Part shown: positions 28,044-37,200 of the stretch, in pieces | How positions within the stretch are numbered: the stretch's first letter is position 1 | Layout of the letters: every line of letters starts with the position of its first letter | From: Cyclobacteriaceae bacterium | GTDB lineage: Bacteria; Bacteroidota; Bacteroidia; Cytophagales; Cyclobacteriaceae | Length of the DNA stretch: 64,000 nt | Direction: 5' to 3' | Assembly: GCA_020436085.1 (NCBI GenBank) | Contig: JAGQYM010000018.1 | Location: 258-64,257, forward strand | The notes under the pieces: model-generated | The model's input: the letters and a program-made list of their open reading frames with translations, nothing else | Told to the model about the DNA's origin: nothing | Databases searched by the model: none | Translations under genes and position numbers: made by a program

Positions 28044-28658
28044 GTGGAGAAATTTGAGAATGTGATTTTTGATCTTGGTGGGGTAATCATCAATCTTGAC
28101 GAACAGCTGACTGTTAACGCTTTTGCCGAGCTAAGCGACCTAACAGCAGATGAGATCAAAGGAAAAATACTTCAGTTTGAAACTTACAAGGAGTTCGAAA
28201 AAGGAAAGATAAGCGATGCTGAGCTTCGGAATTCTATTCGTCAGGAGTTTCAGGTGAAAGGCAGTGACGAAGAATTTGATCGATGCTTTAATGCAATGTT
28301 GCTTGACATTCCAAAACAAAAGCTAGAGCTCCTTACCGATCTAAAATCAACTCATCGTATTTATCTTCTCAGCAATACCAACAGTATTCATTTCAAGCGT
28401 TTTAACGAGATCATGAAGCAAACGGTACACGCTGATCGTATTGACGGATATTTTCATCGCGCCTACTATTCGCACCTGATGGGAATGAGAAAACCCGATG
28501 TTGAGATTTTCGAGACGGTACTTTCGGATAATAATCTTGATCCCTCAAAGACATTGTTCATTGATGACAATAAAATAAATCTGGAGGGAGCATCGAAAGT
28601 GGGCATACATACTCATCACCTTGTTCAGTCTAACCATCTTTTCGATTTGTTTGCATGA
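28044..28658 (+). CDS. HAD family phosphatase, YihX-like
   Basis: This 204-aa HAD hydrolase starts at GTG 28044. Motif I is NVIFDLGGVIINLD. The second acidic residue of classical DxD is replaced by Gly, as in the sugar-phosphatase group of YihX (DLGNV). Motif II is LLSNTNS, the motif III Lys lies near GMRKPDVEIFE, and motif IV is FIDDNKINLEGA. A helical cap lies between motifs I and II. It probably dephosphorylates a small sugar phosphate. It overlaps the next gene by 4 bp (ATGA). Confidence 0.87.
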   Translation: MEKFENVIFDLGGVIINLDEQLTVNAFAELSDLTADEIKGKILQFETYKEFEKGKISDAELRNSIRQEFQVKGSDEEFDRCFNAMLLDIPKQKLELLTDLKSTHRIYLLSNTNSIHFKRFNEIMKQTVHADRIDGYFHRAYYSHLMGMRKPDVEIFETVLSDNNLDPSKTLFIDDNKINLEGASKVGIHTHHLVQSNHLFDLFA

Positions 28659-29797
28659 AAATCACTCTCAAACAAGCGCTGATTCATCTATCTCTTTTTT
28701 TGGTGACTTTTGTTACCACCACACTGGCTGGTGCGGAGTGGACATACAGCAAATCTGTTTTTATGCCGGATTTCACTTTTGATGATTTCCTCAGTGGTAT
28801 GTCCTACTCTGTTCCCTTTTTGCTAATTCTTACCATCCATGAGTTTGGCCACTACTTCACGGCTATTCACCACAAGGTGAGAACAACCTTGCCATATTAT
28901 ATTCCACTTCCTCCTCCATTAATGCTTGGCACCCTTGGTGCACTGATCCGTCTAGGCAAAGTTCAAAGCAAAATGCAGCACTTTGACATTGGTATTGCCG
29001 GACCATTGGCTGGTTTTTTGGTTGCCATCGGTGTACTAGTTTTCGGCTTTACACACCTACCTCCGCCTGAATATATATTTCAAATTCATCCTGAGTATCA
29101 GCAGTATGGTTTAGACTATGCGAAGTACGTTTACCAGCCTGAATATTTGGCCGAGCATGCTGGTGCCGACATTCTAATCGGCAAGAATTTAATTTTCATG
29201 TTCGTTGAAAAGTTTGCTAGTGATCCTGCTGGGATTCCAAACGTGCATGAATTAATGCATTACCCCTATTTGTTTGCGGGACTTTTGGCACTGGTGATTA
29301 CCAGCATTAACCTTTTGCCTATTGGTCAGCTTGATGGTGGTCATATTCTCTACGGTCTTCTCGGATTTCGAGGTCATAAAGTTTTGGCCTCTGTCGTTTT
29401 TATGTCATTTGTTTTCTATGCGGGTTTAGGTGTTTTAACTCCCGAGTCCTCGTCCAATTCCCTTATAATTGGGATTCCGTTATTGGTAGGATTCTATTTC
29501 ATTTGTTTTACAGGCATGCAAATGCATTGGCAAAATACATTGATGTATGCGGTTGCAGTCTTTACGGGTCAATTTGTTTTATCAACCATTTTCCCCGGAA
29601 CTCAGGGCTACCCAAACTGGTTTTTCTTTGCTTTTGTTATCGGAAGATTTGTTGGCGTGTTGCATCCGCCCTCTGAAATTGAGCAACCCTTAGATACGCC
29701 TCGCGTGATTTTGGGTTGGATTGCATTGGCGATTTTTGTGATCACTTTTGCGCCTAAACCTTTAGAGATTGTGGTGACTGCAGCTACCGCACAATAA
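28655..29797 (+). CDS. Site-2-protease family M50 intramembrane metalloprotease
   Basis: This 380-aa polytopic membrane protein has the M50 zinc motif LTIHEFGHYFTAIHH (HExxH) in its second hydrophobic segment and the third ligand in NLLPIGQLDGGHI. GIAGPLAGFLVAIGV is the Gly-rich helix common to the family. No PDZ domain is inserted. This form is often annotated as a cyanobacterial EGY-like or bacterial S2P homologue, possibly cleaving membrane-bound regulators. It is translationally coupled to the HAD gene. The last 14 bp overlap the convergent T9SS gene. Confidence 0.9.
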   Translation: MKITLKQALIHLSLFLVTFVTTTLAGAEWTYSKSVFMPDFTFDDFLSGMSYSVPFLLILTIHEFGHYFTAIHHKVRTTLPYYIPLPPPLMLGTLGALIRLGKVQSKMQHFDIGIAGPLAGFLVAIGVLVFGFTHLPPPEYIFQIHPEYQQYGLDYAKYVYQPEYLAEHAGADILIGKNLIFMFVEKFASDPAGIPNVHELMHYPYLFAGLLALVITSINLLPIGQLDGGHILYGLLGFRGHKVLASVVFMSFVFYAGLGVLTPESSSNSLIIGIPLLVGFYFICFTGMQMHWQNTLMYAVAVFTGQFVLSTIFPGTQGYPNWFFFAFVIGRFVGVLHPPSEIEQPLDTPRVILGWIALAIFVITFAPKPLEIVVTAATAQ

Positions 29798-31712
29798 TCT
29801 TGTGCGTTGACAGCCCGCCCTGCTTTTGAACTCTCAACACATACAACCCGCTGATTGGATTATCAATTTGAAATTGAGTGCCATCAGAAACCTGTTGTGA
29901 TGTTGTCTTCACACTCTGCCCAGAAAGCGTAAATAGTTCCGCGCGCTCAATGTGTCCCATCACTACGAACGTTCCATTTCCGGGATTGGGATAAACTTTC
30001 ACCTCATTTTCTTCAGTGACTTTATCCACACCGGTTATCACGCCATCGCCCTTACCAAACACGGGGCGGATCATCAAACTTCCTGTGAGGTTTGTATTTT
30101 GTTCCCATTCACCATTAATGTTGAAAAAAATCTTGTCGCCAGAATTTGTGTTTTTATCCAAGCCTACTGCAAGCACCGAGGCAGCGCCTTGCTTCCACCC
30201 GATATAAAATTTACTACTCACTCCAACAAACCGATTTAACGGTTCCAACCGCCAGAATTTATTTTGCGTGCTCCTTTGCACAGTTACAGATTGCGAATAC
30301 AAAAACGAACCGGGGTCACCACTTAAGTCTCTAAGGATTTGCACAAGAATAGATTGATTAGTCTCATCACCAAACCCTGGAAAGTAAAAGTCGATAGCCA
30401 CAATAGTGTCGGGCTTGTTTGTCTTCATTTCGAAGAGATACGCCAGCTGAGCGCCAGGTTGATTGAGTGCCGCGCCATATTCAGCCGTACCATCATCGTA
30501 GGCATAATAGTTGTCAAGCGTGAATTCCACTTGCGTGGTATCATTCACCCTAAAATCAATTGGGGCGTATTTGGCAATGTTATAGTCTCCCAGTGGGTTG
30601 GCAATTGATGGCACGATGTTATCACCAGAATTAATCCAAAGCTTCAATTTTACCTTGGCTGCAGAATCCAGAGTTGTTAAGGATGACAAATCAGGAAGCG
30701 TTTGAATTGGCGTCTGTCTAAACTCTAAAGGTTGCAACGGATTCCCGATCGAAGTAGCCAGGTCGAGTTGGTGCGTGTAAATAGTCTCAGCGTCATCCCG
30801 GTTAACAAACACCGAATCCTCTGAGTCGTAGTTAATCGGCTGAACATCGCTCTGATTAGTGTTGCCTGGTATAAACTCCAGGTTATGCATTGAAATGAGC
30901 GGGGCTTGAAGATTGGCTACTGGATTTTCCATGAAGTGGTCATAGGGCATAGAATAGTAGTCCTTCAACATTGATGTCAAGGGAAGATTAATGGTTCGAT
31001 CCGGATAGCTTGTGTCGTTGGCGGTCCGTCCTTTGTTGAGATAAACATAGTCTACGTTCCACGTATCATATGGGCCGGAGAGTCTGCCGAAGCTTAAGAT
31101 CGAAAACTGAAAACTATCATGGTAGTATTCGTCCCCCGTTACGGCAATCATCTGCTGTGTAAACGTGTCTTCGTTGAAGGATCCATCATTCTCAATAGCT
31201 GCAACCTGTACCCATGACCCGGAAGCATTTTTAAATAGCACGCGAAGTTGATCTCCTGGATCTGGCGGTTCTCCGTTTCCTCTGAACTGGTAATAGAAAC
31301 TCAGGTATACCGAACTTCGATCGCCAGGTGCAACGAGATCAAGAGAAATGGGCCGTGACACCAGCCTGTCTGCAATTCCTTTTTCCAGTACATCATTTAC
31401 ACTATAGGGATTTCCGAGCGAATCCAGGCCATCAAATGTGGCAACACCAAGCGAAGGTGGATTGACACCAAGACCTTGGTTTATCCAAACGGTTTTTCCG
31501 TACTGCCACAACGTGTCATGAGGATAGCCGGCCAGATTGCTAAAGGAAAAATCATCCCAGAAGGGCAGGGGCATTGGAGTGAGTTCGTTCGTTCTTGCGC
31601 CACTGGATTTTTTTTCAGCGGGTATAGCTCTTGGTAGTGGCGTAAGGGTGAATTGTGCTGAAGCCTGAACAAAAGCCACCACAAAAAGCAAAACGCACCA
31701 ATACCTATGCAT
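29784..31712 (-). CDS. T9SS type-A sorting domain protein
   Basis: Starting at ATG 31712 gives 642 aa with a signal peptide (MHRYWCVLLFVVAFVQASAQ); upstream in-frame codons overlap the PASTA gene and are unlikely to be used. The central part is beta-rich and resembles extracellular sandwich domains (SVYLSFYYQFRGNGEPPD, AVGLDKNTNSGDKIFFN) without catalytic motifs I recognise. The last ~80 residues are a type-A T9SS signal: VYPNPGNGTFVV, AELFTLSGQSV, ISGLYVLRVQ, HKIIVR. It is the third gene of the ddl-PASTA unit, 4 bp after the PASTA gene. Its role is unknown. Confidence 0.88.
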   Translation of the reverse strand: MHRYWCVLLFVVAFVQASAQFTLTPLPRAIPAEKKSSGARTNELTPMPLPFWDDFSFSNLAGYPHDTLWQYGKTVWINQGLGVNPPSLGVATFDGLDSLGNPYSVNDVLEKGIADRLVSRPISLDLVAPGDRSSVYLSFYYQFRGNGEPPDPGDQLRVLFKNASGSWVQVAAIENDGSFNEDTFTQQMIAVTGDEYYHDSFQFSILSFGRLSGPYDTWNVDYVYLNKGRTANDTSYPDRTINLPLTSMLKDYYSMPYDHFMENPVANLQAPLISMHNLEFIPGNTNQSDVQPINYDSEDSVFVNRDDAETIYTHQLDLATSIGNPLQPLEFRQTPIQTLPDLSSLTTLDSAAKVKLKLWINSGDNIVPSIANPLGDYNIAKYAPIDFRVNDTTQVEFTLDNYYAYDDGTAEYGAALNQPGAQLAYLFEMKTNKPDTIVAIDFYFPGFGDETNQSILVQILRDLSGDPGSFLYSQSVTVQRSTQNKFWRLEPLNRFVGVSSKFYIGWKQGAASVLAVGLDKNTNSGDKIFFNINGEWEQNTNLTGSLMIRPVFGKGDGVITGVDKVTEENEVKVYPNPGNGTFVVMGHIERAELFTLSGQSVKTTSQQVSDGTQFQIDNPISGLYVLRVQKQGGLSTHKIIVR

Positions 31713-31716
31713 TAGC

Positions 31717-32559
31717 CTAGTTGATTTCGTTTTCTTCGTTTTGTTCTTCGTCCTCTTGCTGGTTATCGATGTCATCGGGTTCTTGATATCCGGGGGGAGC
31801 CAGCCAGATATCCACAGGATCGCCAACCCGAACCATCTCGTTTACATCCGGATACTGCTTGAAAACGACTGGTGACGTACCTGTAGTATCTACACCCACA
31901 GGGATTTCGACAAGGCCGAGATGCAAATTCCAGCCCTGTAGCTTAAACAGGGCCGTTTCATAACTATCGCCAATAAGACTTCCAATACGAAAATCAGACT
32001 TTCCGTATCCATCACCGACTACGAGATCGATGACTGCGCCCTTAGGTACGCGCGTGCCAGCGGTTATAGGCTTGCCCAGGTATCGCATTTCCTTTACCAG
32101 GTTGAGAAAAGGACTTGGGGCCAGAATGATTTGACCGCGCCTGAGCTCATTGCTCTTGAGCACCACTTCAGCATTGATACGCGAGCGATCCACCAACTCG
32201 GGCATCGGCACTGTAGGGGGAGTAACGCGATTTATTGTGACATAAATTTTTCTGTTCTCTTTTACCTTCGAGCCTGGTTTGGGAAACTGTTGTAAAACGG
32301 TCAACGGTGGATAGTCTTCAGAGTAGGAAGAGTCATTCATCTCAAACCGAAGGTCGTGGTTAGAGAGAAAATCGTCAAGGTCGTCCATCTGCATGCCTTC
32401 CAGGTCGGGGACGGTTATCGTCTCTCCGTGATTGGTGCTGCTGGGAAGGTAGATATAGAAATAAAAAATCGAAAGAAAAGCCAGTAGACCAATCGCAATT
32501 CCCAGGTTAAGCAGCAGCGATCCCAGTGTGTCTTTCAGAAAAGGTAAGTTCAATTTCAT
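31717..32559 (-). CDS. PASTA-domain membrane protein without kinase
   Basis: This 280-aa bitopic protein has one helix at ~14-36 (LLLNLGIAIGLLAFLSIFYF) and three PASTA repeats outside. They run ~45-110 (ETITVPDLEGMQMDDL), ~112-185 (VPMPELVDRSRINAE) and ~188-255 (FRIGSLIGDSYETALFKLQG). The C-terminal tail is very acidic (QEPDDIDNQQEDEEQ). PASTA domains bind peptidoglycan fragments in Ser/Thr kinases and PBPs, but neither partner domain is present here. It lies 2 bp after ddl, so a role in wall sensing or in guiding wall enzymes is likely. Confidence 0.9.
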   Translation of the reverse strand: MKLNLPFLKDTLGSLLLNLGIAIGLLAFLSIFYFYIYLPSSTNHGETITVPDLEGMQMDDLDDFLSNHDLRFEMNDSSYSEDYPPLTVLQQFPKPGSKVKENRKIYVTINRVTPPTVPMPELVDRSRINAEVVLKSNELRRGQIILAPSPFLNLVKEMRYLGKPITAGTRVPKGAVIDLVVGDGYGKSDFRIGSLIGDSYETALFKLQGWNLHLGLVEIPVGVDTTGTSPVVFKQYPDVNEMVRVGDPVDIWLAPPGYQEPDDIDNQQEDEEQNEENEIN

Positions 32560-32561
32560 GT

Positions 32562-33641
32562 TTAAAACTTAAGAGAAGATTGAAAGTCCTTTTCAATACG
32601 CTTGGCCGCTTCAAAGCGCTCTTTGCCTAGCTCCACCAATTTTGTGATCAGCTCAGTGAACGACACCCCTCGCTCTTTCCACATCATGGGGTACATACTT
32701 GAATTGGTAAAGCCTGGAATAGTATTTATTTCGTTCACGTATATATTTCCGTTCTTGTCAAGAAACAAATCAACACGTGCAAAGTCTTCGCATTGTAATT
32801 GTTGATAAGCTTTGATGGAAATGTCCCGAATTGATTCTCTCGAAGATTCATCCAGTTCAGCAGGAACTTCTATTTTCACCGCTTCTCCGTCAACGTATTT
32901 AGCGTCAAAAGTGTAAAACTCGTAGGTCGGGTTCACTTTAATTTCACCAGGAAGTGAGGCGAGCGGTGGGTTATTGCCCAAAACAGCACATTCGATTTCC
33001 CTTCCTGTAACGAACTCTTCAATCAAAACACAACTGTCGTATTTAAAGGAGTCGTCAAGCGCGGCTTGAAAATCTTCTTTTCCTTTCACCTTCGATACAC
33101 CAACTGATGATCCCAGGTTCGCTGCCTTCACCATGAATGGAACTCCCAATTCCCTTGCCACATGATCAAAGTTGATTTTATCCTTCTCATCATGCCTGTA
33201 GAAAAGAAACTTCGTAACAGGGATACCCGCCTGCTGCATCAACTGTTTCGCCACCAACTTGCTCATGGAAACCGAAGAACCCAAAACACCTGTACCAACC
33301 ATCGGTATGTCCAGTGCTTTGAGTAGGCCCTGAATGCTACCATCCTCACCGTCCGTTCCGTGAAGAACAGGAAAGGCAACATCAATGGTCATTTGATTTC
33401 CATCTTCATCCTCAAAGACTGGCTTTGTGGGATCCATTTGCAATTTCAACTTCCGACCGCTCTCTATGTTTTTATCAACTCGTTCGGTAGCATACCAAAT
33501 ACCACTTCTCGAGATGCCAATGCACTGTGTATCGAATTTATCCCTGTCGATATACATCTCTATGTTCCGCGCGGAATTGACAGACACTCCATGTTCCACT
33601 GAACGTCCGCCATAGAGAATACCTACTTTCGTTTTGGTCAT
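32562..33641 (-). CDS. ddl: D-alanine--D-alanine ligase
   Basis: This 359-aa ATP-grasp enzyme starts with the family pattern KVGILYGGRSVEHGVSVNSA. Other motifs are VLHGTDGEDGSIQGLL, the ATP-grasp Lys in PFMVKAANLGSSVGVSKV, the lid EIECAVLGN, and the catalytic C-terminus ARVDLFLDKNGNIYVNEINTIPGFT. It ligates two D-Ala for peptidoglycan precursors in the cytoplasm. It is the first gene of ddl-PASTA-T9SS, with 182 bp of non-coding DNA upstream. Length and motifs are normal. Confidence 0.95.
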   Translation of the reverse strand: MTKTKVGILYGGRSVEHGVSVNSARNIEMYIDRDKFDTQCIGISRSGIWYATERVDKNIESGRKLKLQMDPTKPVFEDEDGNQMTIDVAFPVLHGTDGEDGSIQGLLKALDIPMVGTGVLGSSVSMSKLVAKQLMQQAGIPVTKFLFYRHDEKDKINFDHVARELGVPFMVKAANLGSSVGVSKVKGKEDFQAALDDSFKYDSCVLIEEFVTGREIECAVLGNNPPLASLPGEIKVNPTYEFYTFDAKYVDGEAVKIEVPAELDESSRESIRDISIKAYQQLQCEDFARVDLFLDKNGNIYVNEINTIPGFTNSSMYPMMWKERGVSFTELITKLVELGKERFEAAKRIEKDFQSSLKF

Positions 33642-33823
33642 GCCAGGATTTATTCAACCTCAAATATGCCCAGTATTTGGCGGATTTCCAGCAAAATTGG
33701 ATGGCAATACTGAATTTTCGCCCAGTGACCTCCAATTTCAAATAGATAAAAAAAGAAGGGCCCAATGCACAACCCATCCAAGGCTTTATGACAGATTCAC
33801 TCTGATTAATGGTTGGGTCGGCA

Positions 33824-36823
33824 CTAGTTGCTGATAAACACTCTTGTAGCTTCCAATCTGTCTGCAACCTGCACCCGCACGATGTAGATTCCGGAGCGTT
33901 GGTTACTCATGTCGATGGTGTACGTTTGATTGAGGTTGTCAGGCAGTACATTATCAAGAACCATCTGGCCCATTACATTGTAGACTTGCAACCGTGATGT
34001 CTCCTTGGTGGGCAATGTAAAGGTCACTTTGATTTCAGATGTGGTTGGCGTGTAAACGCTGTATAAGTCACTTGCCTTAGCGGGAGTGGGATTGTCATCG
34101 TTGAACAACTCGATATCGTCAAGATAGATGTTGTTCCCATTGTCATTGGTAACAACAAAAGCTAACCTTACCGAAGATTCACCAACCAGGTCATTGAGAT
34201 TCACATACTGACGATTCCAATCATCGTCAGTTGAAGGTGCCCAGGCTTCGGTGCTACTGCCCACGGAGAACTGGTTTCCTGTTTGGTCAAATTGAATTTC
34301 GCCAAAGGAGTCCCCTCCGTCAATAGAGGAAAGCACCTGCAGTCGCTCGGTGCCTTTAAAACTCACCGCATAGCTGACATCAAAAAACAAACTCGCTTCT
34401 ACGCTTTTAGAAAAATCAAGCACGGGACTAACTAACCACGCATCATCACCTTTATTTTTGTTTGAAAATCCACGATATACGAGTGATGTACCTTTGTTGG
34501 TGGTTGTGATTTCCCAATTGAAAGAGGTTGACTGGCTCACAATCGTCCATGTGTCTTGAAATGATACGCTGAAGTCTTGTCTTGACGGGATGGACTCAAA
34601 CGAGCTGTTTACTACGACTGTTCTCTCAATGGTATTGTTGGACGGAGCTTCATCGGGGGCGCCATTGGCTTTTGAAATAGTAATGCTGAGTTGATTACTT
34701 CCTGAACTTAGTGTGATGCCATCCAGATCGACTGTTAAGTCATTGCCAGTTAATAGCGACAGAGAAGAAAGATTTTTTGTTGTGGCAAGGCTGCCGTTTA
34801 CCCTTGTTTCAATTTCCACGCTGTTGATGGGAATGCTTCCTTCATTTTTGATTCTGATCACAGGGCTAATTGTTGTCTTACTGACGACAGGGGAAGGGCT
34901 TACTATTTCTTTTAATGCGATGTCCGTGAGATCTCCAGTCAACACAAACACATTGTCGAGATAGAGATTGTTTCCATTGGCATTTTGTCCAATGAATGCA
35001 AGTTGAATATTGCCGGAGCCAATGAAAGAGTTTAGTGAGGTAGACTCGGTTTCCCACTGGGATGCTCCGCTAGGTGCAAAGGAATTAAACGTTTGATCTG
35101 CCGTGGCAAGGTCATCACCAGCCTTGCTGAATATTTCAATTCCGGATGATAAATCGGAAGAACAATTGCTGATGACAACTATTTTTAAAGCATCGTCATA
35201 ATTGGCACTTGGAAATTTTGCGTAAGCGCGATTGAAGCGAAGGATAGCCGCAGTGGCTCCATTTAAATTCAAAACTGGGGTGAGCAAGCGGTCGACAACA
35301 CCTTTTTCTTCATAGTCGTAGAAATTGATATACATAGCCCTGTTGCCCGCGGTTCCGTTGAGGGCTGACACGTTTTGCCAGGTAGTTCGCGCATCCGGGT
35401 TTTGAATAGTCCAGTTTGGTGGGGAGGTGTCAAAAAACTCAAAGTAGGGTACGTCTGCCACCACAGGCACTTCAGTGGTGTGACTTAATGTGTTGTTTGC
35501 GGCATTGCCATCCGTAGTACCGTTGGTTTGAAGTATGACAAAGCTTACTTGTGAACTACTTGGCGATGTGAGATTAATCGGTGCAAACGCGAGCTCAGTT
35601 GTTTGGAGGTTAGTCAGATTGACTACAAAGTCTTTAGTTTCCTGAGAAATGCCATTGACCAGAAACTGAATCTTCGTTGAGGCCACCGTGTTGGTGCCAT
35701 AGTTGCGTACTTCAACGGTGGGTGTGATCGTTCCTCCACACGAAGTAACTTCGGGGGTAACGATGGTTCTAATTCCTAAGTCGTTGGGTACAGGAGACGG
35801 ATCTTGCGATCCAGGAGACGTTGTGAGGCTTGCCCTCCTCGGACTATTTTGTAACACAATTTCCATCCTCGTTACCTGACCTGCTGTGAACAAGTTCATG
35901 CAGGCGTCATTGGTGTAGTCCAGATAGTTTTGAAACATCTTGTTACTTGAACAACTGACTTGTGGATGACCAGGACAGCCACTGGTTTCGCTGGACTGAG
36001 GAGGTGTGTCGCTTACATAATCAGTACCTCCGCAACCGCTCACATCGCCCCAGATGTGACGCAGACCAAAGAAGTGACCAATTTCGTGAGTGGCAGTTCT
36101 ACCCTTATTGAATTGAGGATCCAGATCAAAAGCTCCATCATCAATAGAGCCAATGTCCTTGTAGTTGATTACAATTCCGTCTGTAAGGGGATCAGAAGAT
36201 GAATTCTCCAGACCGGGAAGAGAAGACTCAGGAAATTGTGCGTAGCCAATAAAGTTGCTGGGATCAACGAAGTTGATCACCCAGATATTCATATAGTCTT
36301 CGGACGGCCAATAGCTCAGCGCTTTGAACTCCGCGTTTTCCGCAAGCGTCCAAGAAGACTGTGTTCCCTGCACTCTTTGAATGCCGTTGGTTGTGAGTCC
36401 TTCCGGATCTTGTTTCGCGAGTACGAACTCAATGTCGAGACTTCCGGCCACCGGAAGAAACTCAGAAGGTGTTTGGCTGGCATCTGCGTTCAGCCTTTTG
36501 AAATCTTTGTTCAGAACGTTGATCTGAGAAATAATCTGGGCATCGCTAATATTAGTCCCGACACCGATGGGCTCCCCGTTATGAATCACATGCACCACCA
36601 CGGGGATAACGTAAGTAGCCACATTTGTACCCTGCGTGTCAAAAGTCTTGATCTTCGGAGCTACCTGTTGATTGCTAATCCAGTTTTCAAATTTTGTTTG
36701 GGTTTTCGAGTACTCTGGGTTTACCATTTTCTGATACTCCACAGTAGCACATCGTTGCTGCGCCATCACCGGGGCGGTTGCCCAAAGCAGAGTAAAAAAA
36801 ACAAAAAAAATAGAAGGTCTCAC
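33824..36823 (-). CDS. Secreted M43 (pappalysin-like) metalloprotease with T9SS type-A signal
   Basis: This 999-aa protein has a signal peptide (FFVFFTLLWATAPVMAQ). The M43 protease domain (~60-300) has HEIGHFFGLRHIWGD, the extended zinc motif HExxHxxGxxH, and a downstream Met-turn region before FQNYLDYTNDACMNLF. The middle has CARDB-like repeats (LGIRTIVTPEVTSCGG, IALKEIVSPSPVVSK) alternating with two MAM/cleaved-adhesin-like jelly rolls (GNNLYLDNVFV, GNNIYLDDIELF). The C-terminus is a type-A T9SS signal (VYNVMGQMVLDN, SGIYIVRVQV). It is probably an extracellular gelatin- or matrix-degrading enzyme. Its promoter should lie in the 110 bp after nifU. Confidence 0.92.
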   Translation of the reverse strand: MRPSIFFVFFTLLWATAPVMAQQRCATVEYQKMVNPEYSKTQTKFENWISNQQVAPKIKTFDTQGTNVATYVIPVVVHVIHNGEPIGVGTNISDAQIISQINVLNKDFKRLNADASQTPSEFLPVAGSLDIEFVLAKQDPEGLTTNGIQRVQGTQSSWTLAENAEFKALSYWPSEDYMNIWVINFVDPSNFIGYAQFPESSLPGLENSSSDPLTDGIVINYKDIGSIDDGAFDLDPQFNKGRTATHEIGHFFGLRHIWGDVSGCGGTDYVSDTPPQSSETSGCPGHPQVSCSSNKMFQNYLDYTNDACMNLFTAGQVTRMEIVLQNSPRRASLTTSPGSQDPSPVPNDLGIRTIVTPEVTSCGGTITPTVEVRNYGTNTVASTKIQFLVNGISQETKDFVVNLTNLQTTELAFAPINLTSPSSSQVSFVILQTNGTTDGNAANNTLSHTTEVPVVADVPYFEFFDTSPPNWTIQNPDARTTWQNVSALNGTAGNRAMYINFYDYEEKGVVDRLLTPVLNLNGATAAILRFNRAYAKFPSANYDDALKIVVISNCSSDLSSGIEIFSKAGDDLATADQTFNSFAPSGASQWETESTSLNSFIGSGNIQLAFIGQNANGNNLYLDNVFVLTGDLTDIALKEIVSPSPVVSKTTISPVIRIKNEGSIPINSVEIETRVNGSLATTKNLSSLSLLTGNDLTVDLDGITLSSGSNQLSITISKANGAPDEAPSNNTIERTVVVNSSFESIPSRQDFSVSFQDTWTIVSQSTSFNWEITTTNKGTSLVYRGFSNKNKGDDAWLVSPVLDFSKSVEASLFFDVSYAVSFKGTERLQVLSSIDGGDSFGEIQFDQTGNQFSVGSSTEAWAPSTDDDWNRQYVNLNDLVGESSVRLAFVVTNDNGNNIYLDDIELFNDDNPTPAKASDLYSVYTPTTSEIKVTFTLPTKETSRLQVYNVMGQMVLDNVLPDNLNQTYTIDMSNQRSGIYIVRVQVADRLEATRVFISN

Positions 36824-36933
36824 GGCAAGGTCTCGATTCCGGTGTTAGAGGTAGTCCGCTTCAATACGTTTAAAACGCAGAAAAACTAAAACTATGATTT
36901 AATGACCGAAAAAGAAATGCAGTAACCAGGGCC

Positions 36934-37200
36934 CTAGGCAGTGGTCATATTGATGACCTCTATTGATTCGATTTCAGGAACGGACTTTTTTATGGCTTCT
37001 TCGACACCAGCCTTGAAAGTCATGGTTGACATAGGGCAACTGCCGCAGTTTCCTACAAATTCTAATTTGAGGTTTTTATCTCCTGTGATTTCGAGGATTT
37101 TCACGTTGCCGCCATCCATGATCAGGTATGGTCTTATGTTGTCAAGGGCAGCCTCGACACGTTCGTTGAGTGTCGTCTTTTGTGTCTTTGTCTGACTCAT
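36934..37200 (-). CDS. NifU-like C-terminal (Nfu) Fe-S scaffold
   Basis: This 88-aa protein is a lone Nfu domain with the cluster-binding CxxC in FVGNCGSCPMSTMT, preceded by the usual VEAALDNIRPYLIMDGGNVK. It carries and delivers Fe-S clusters. It overlaps the end of the upstream Mrp ATPase gene by 4 bp (ATGA), and an Mrp-Nfu pair fits a shared role in cluster transfer. Confidence 0.93.
   Translation of the reverse strand: MSQTKTQKTTLNERVEAALDNIRPYLIMDGGNVKILEITGDKNLKLEFVGNCGSCPMSTMTFKAGVEEAIKKSVPEIESIEVINMTTA

Noticed and set aside
36236..36889. 217-codon open frame on the plus strand
   Set aside because: It is antisense to the signal peptide and protease domain of the M43 protein, which is clearly real.
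36906..36940. GGGCCC/CCTAGG palindromic run at the nifU end as a terminator
   Set aside because: The symmetry has no loop and the T-rich stretch is not directly after a stem, so it does not fit an intrinsic terminator.
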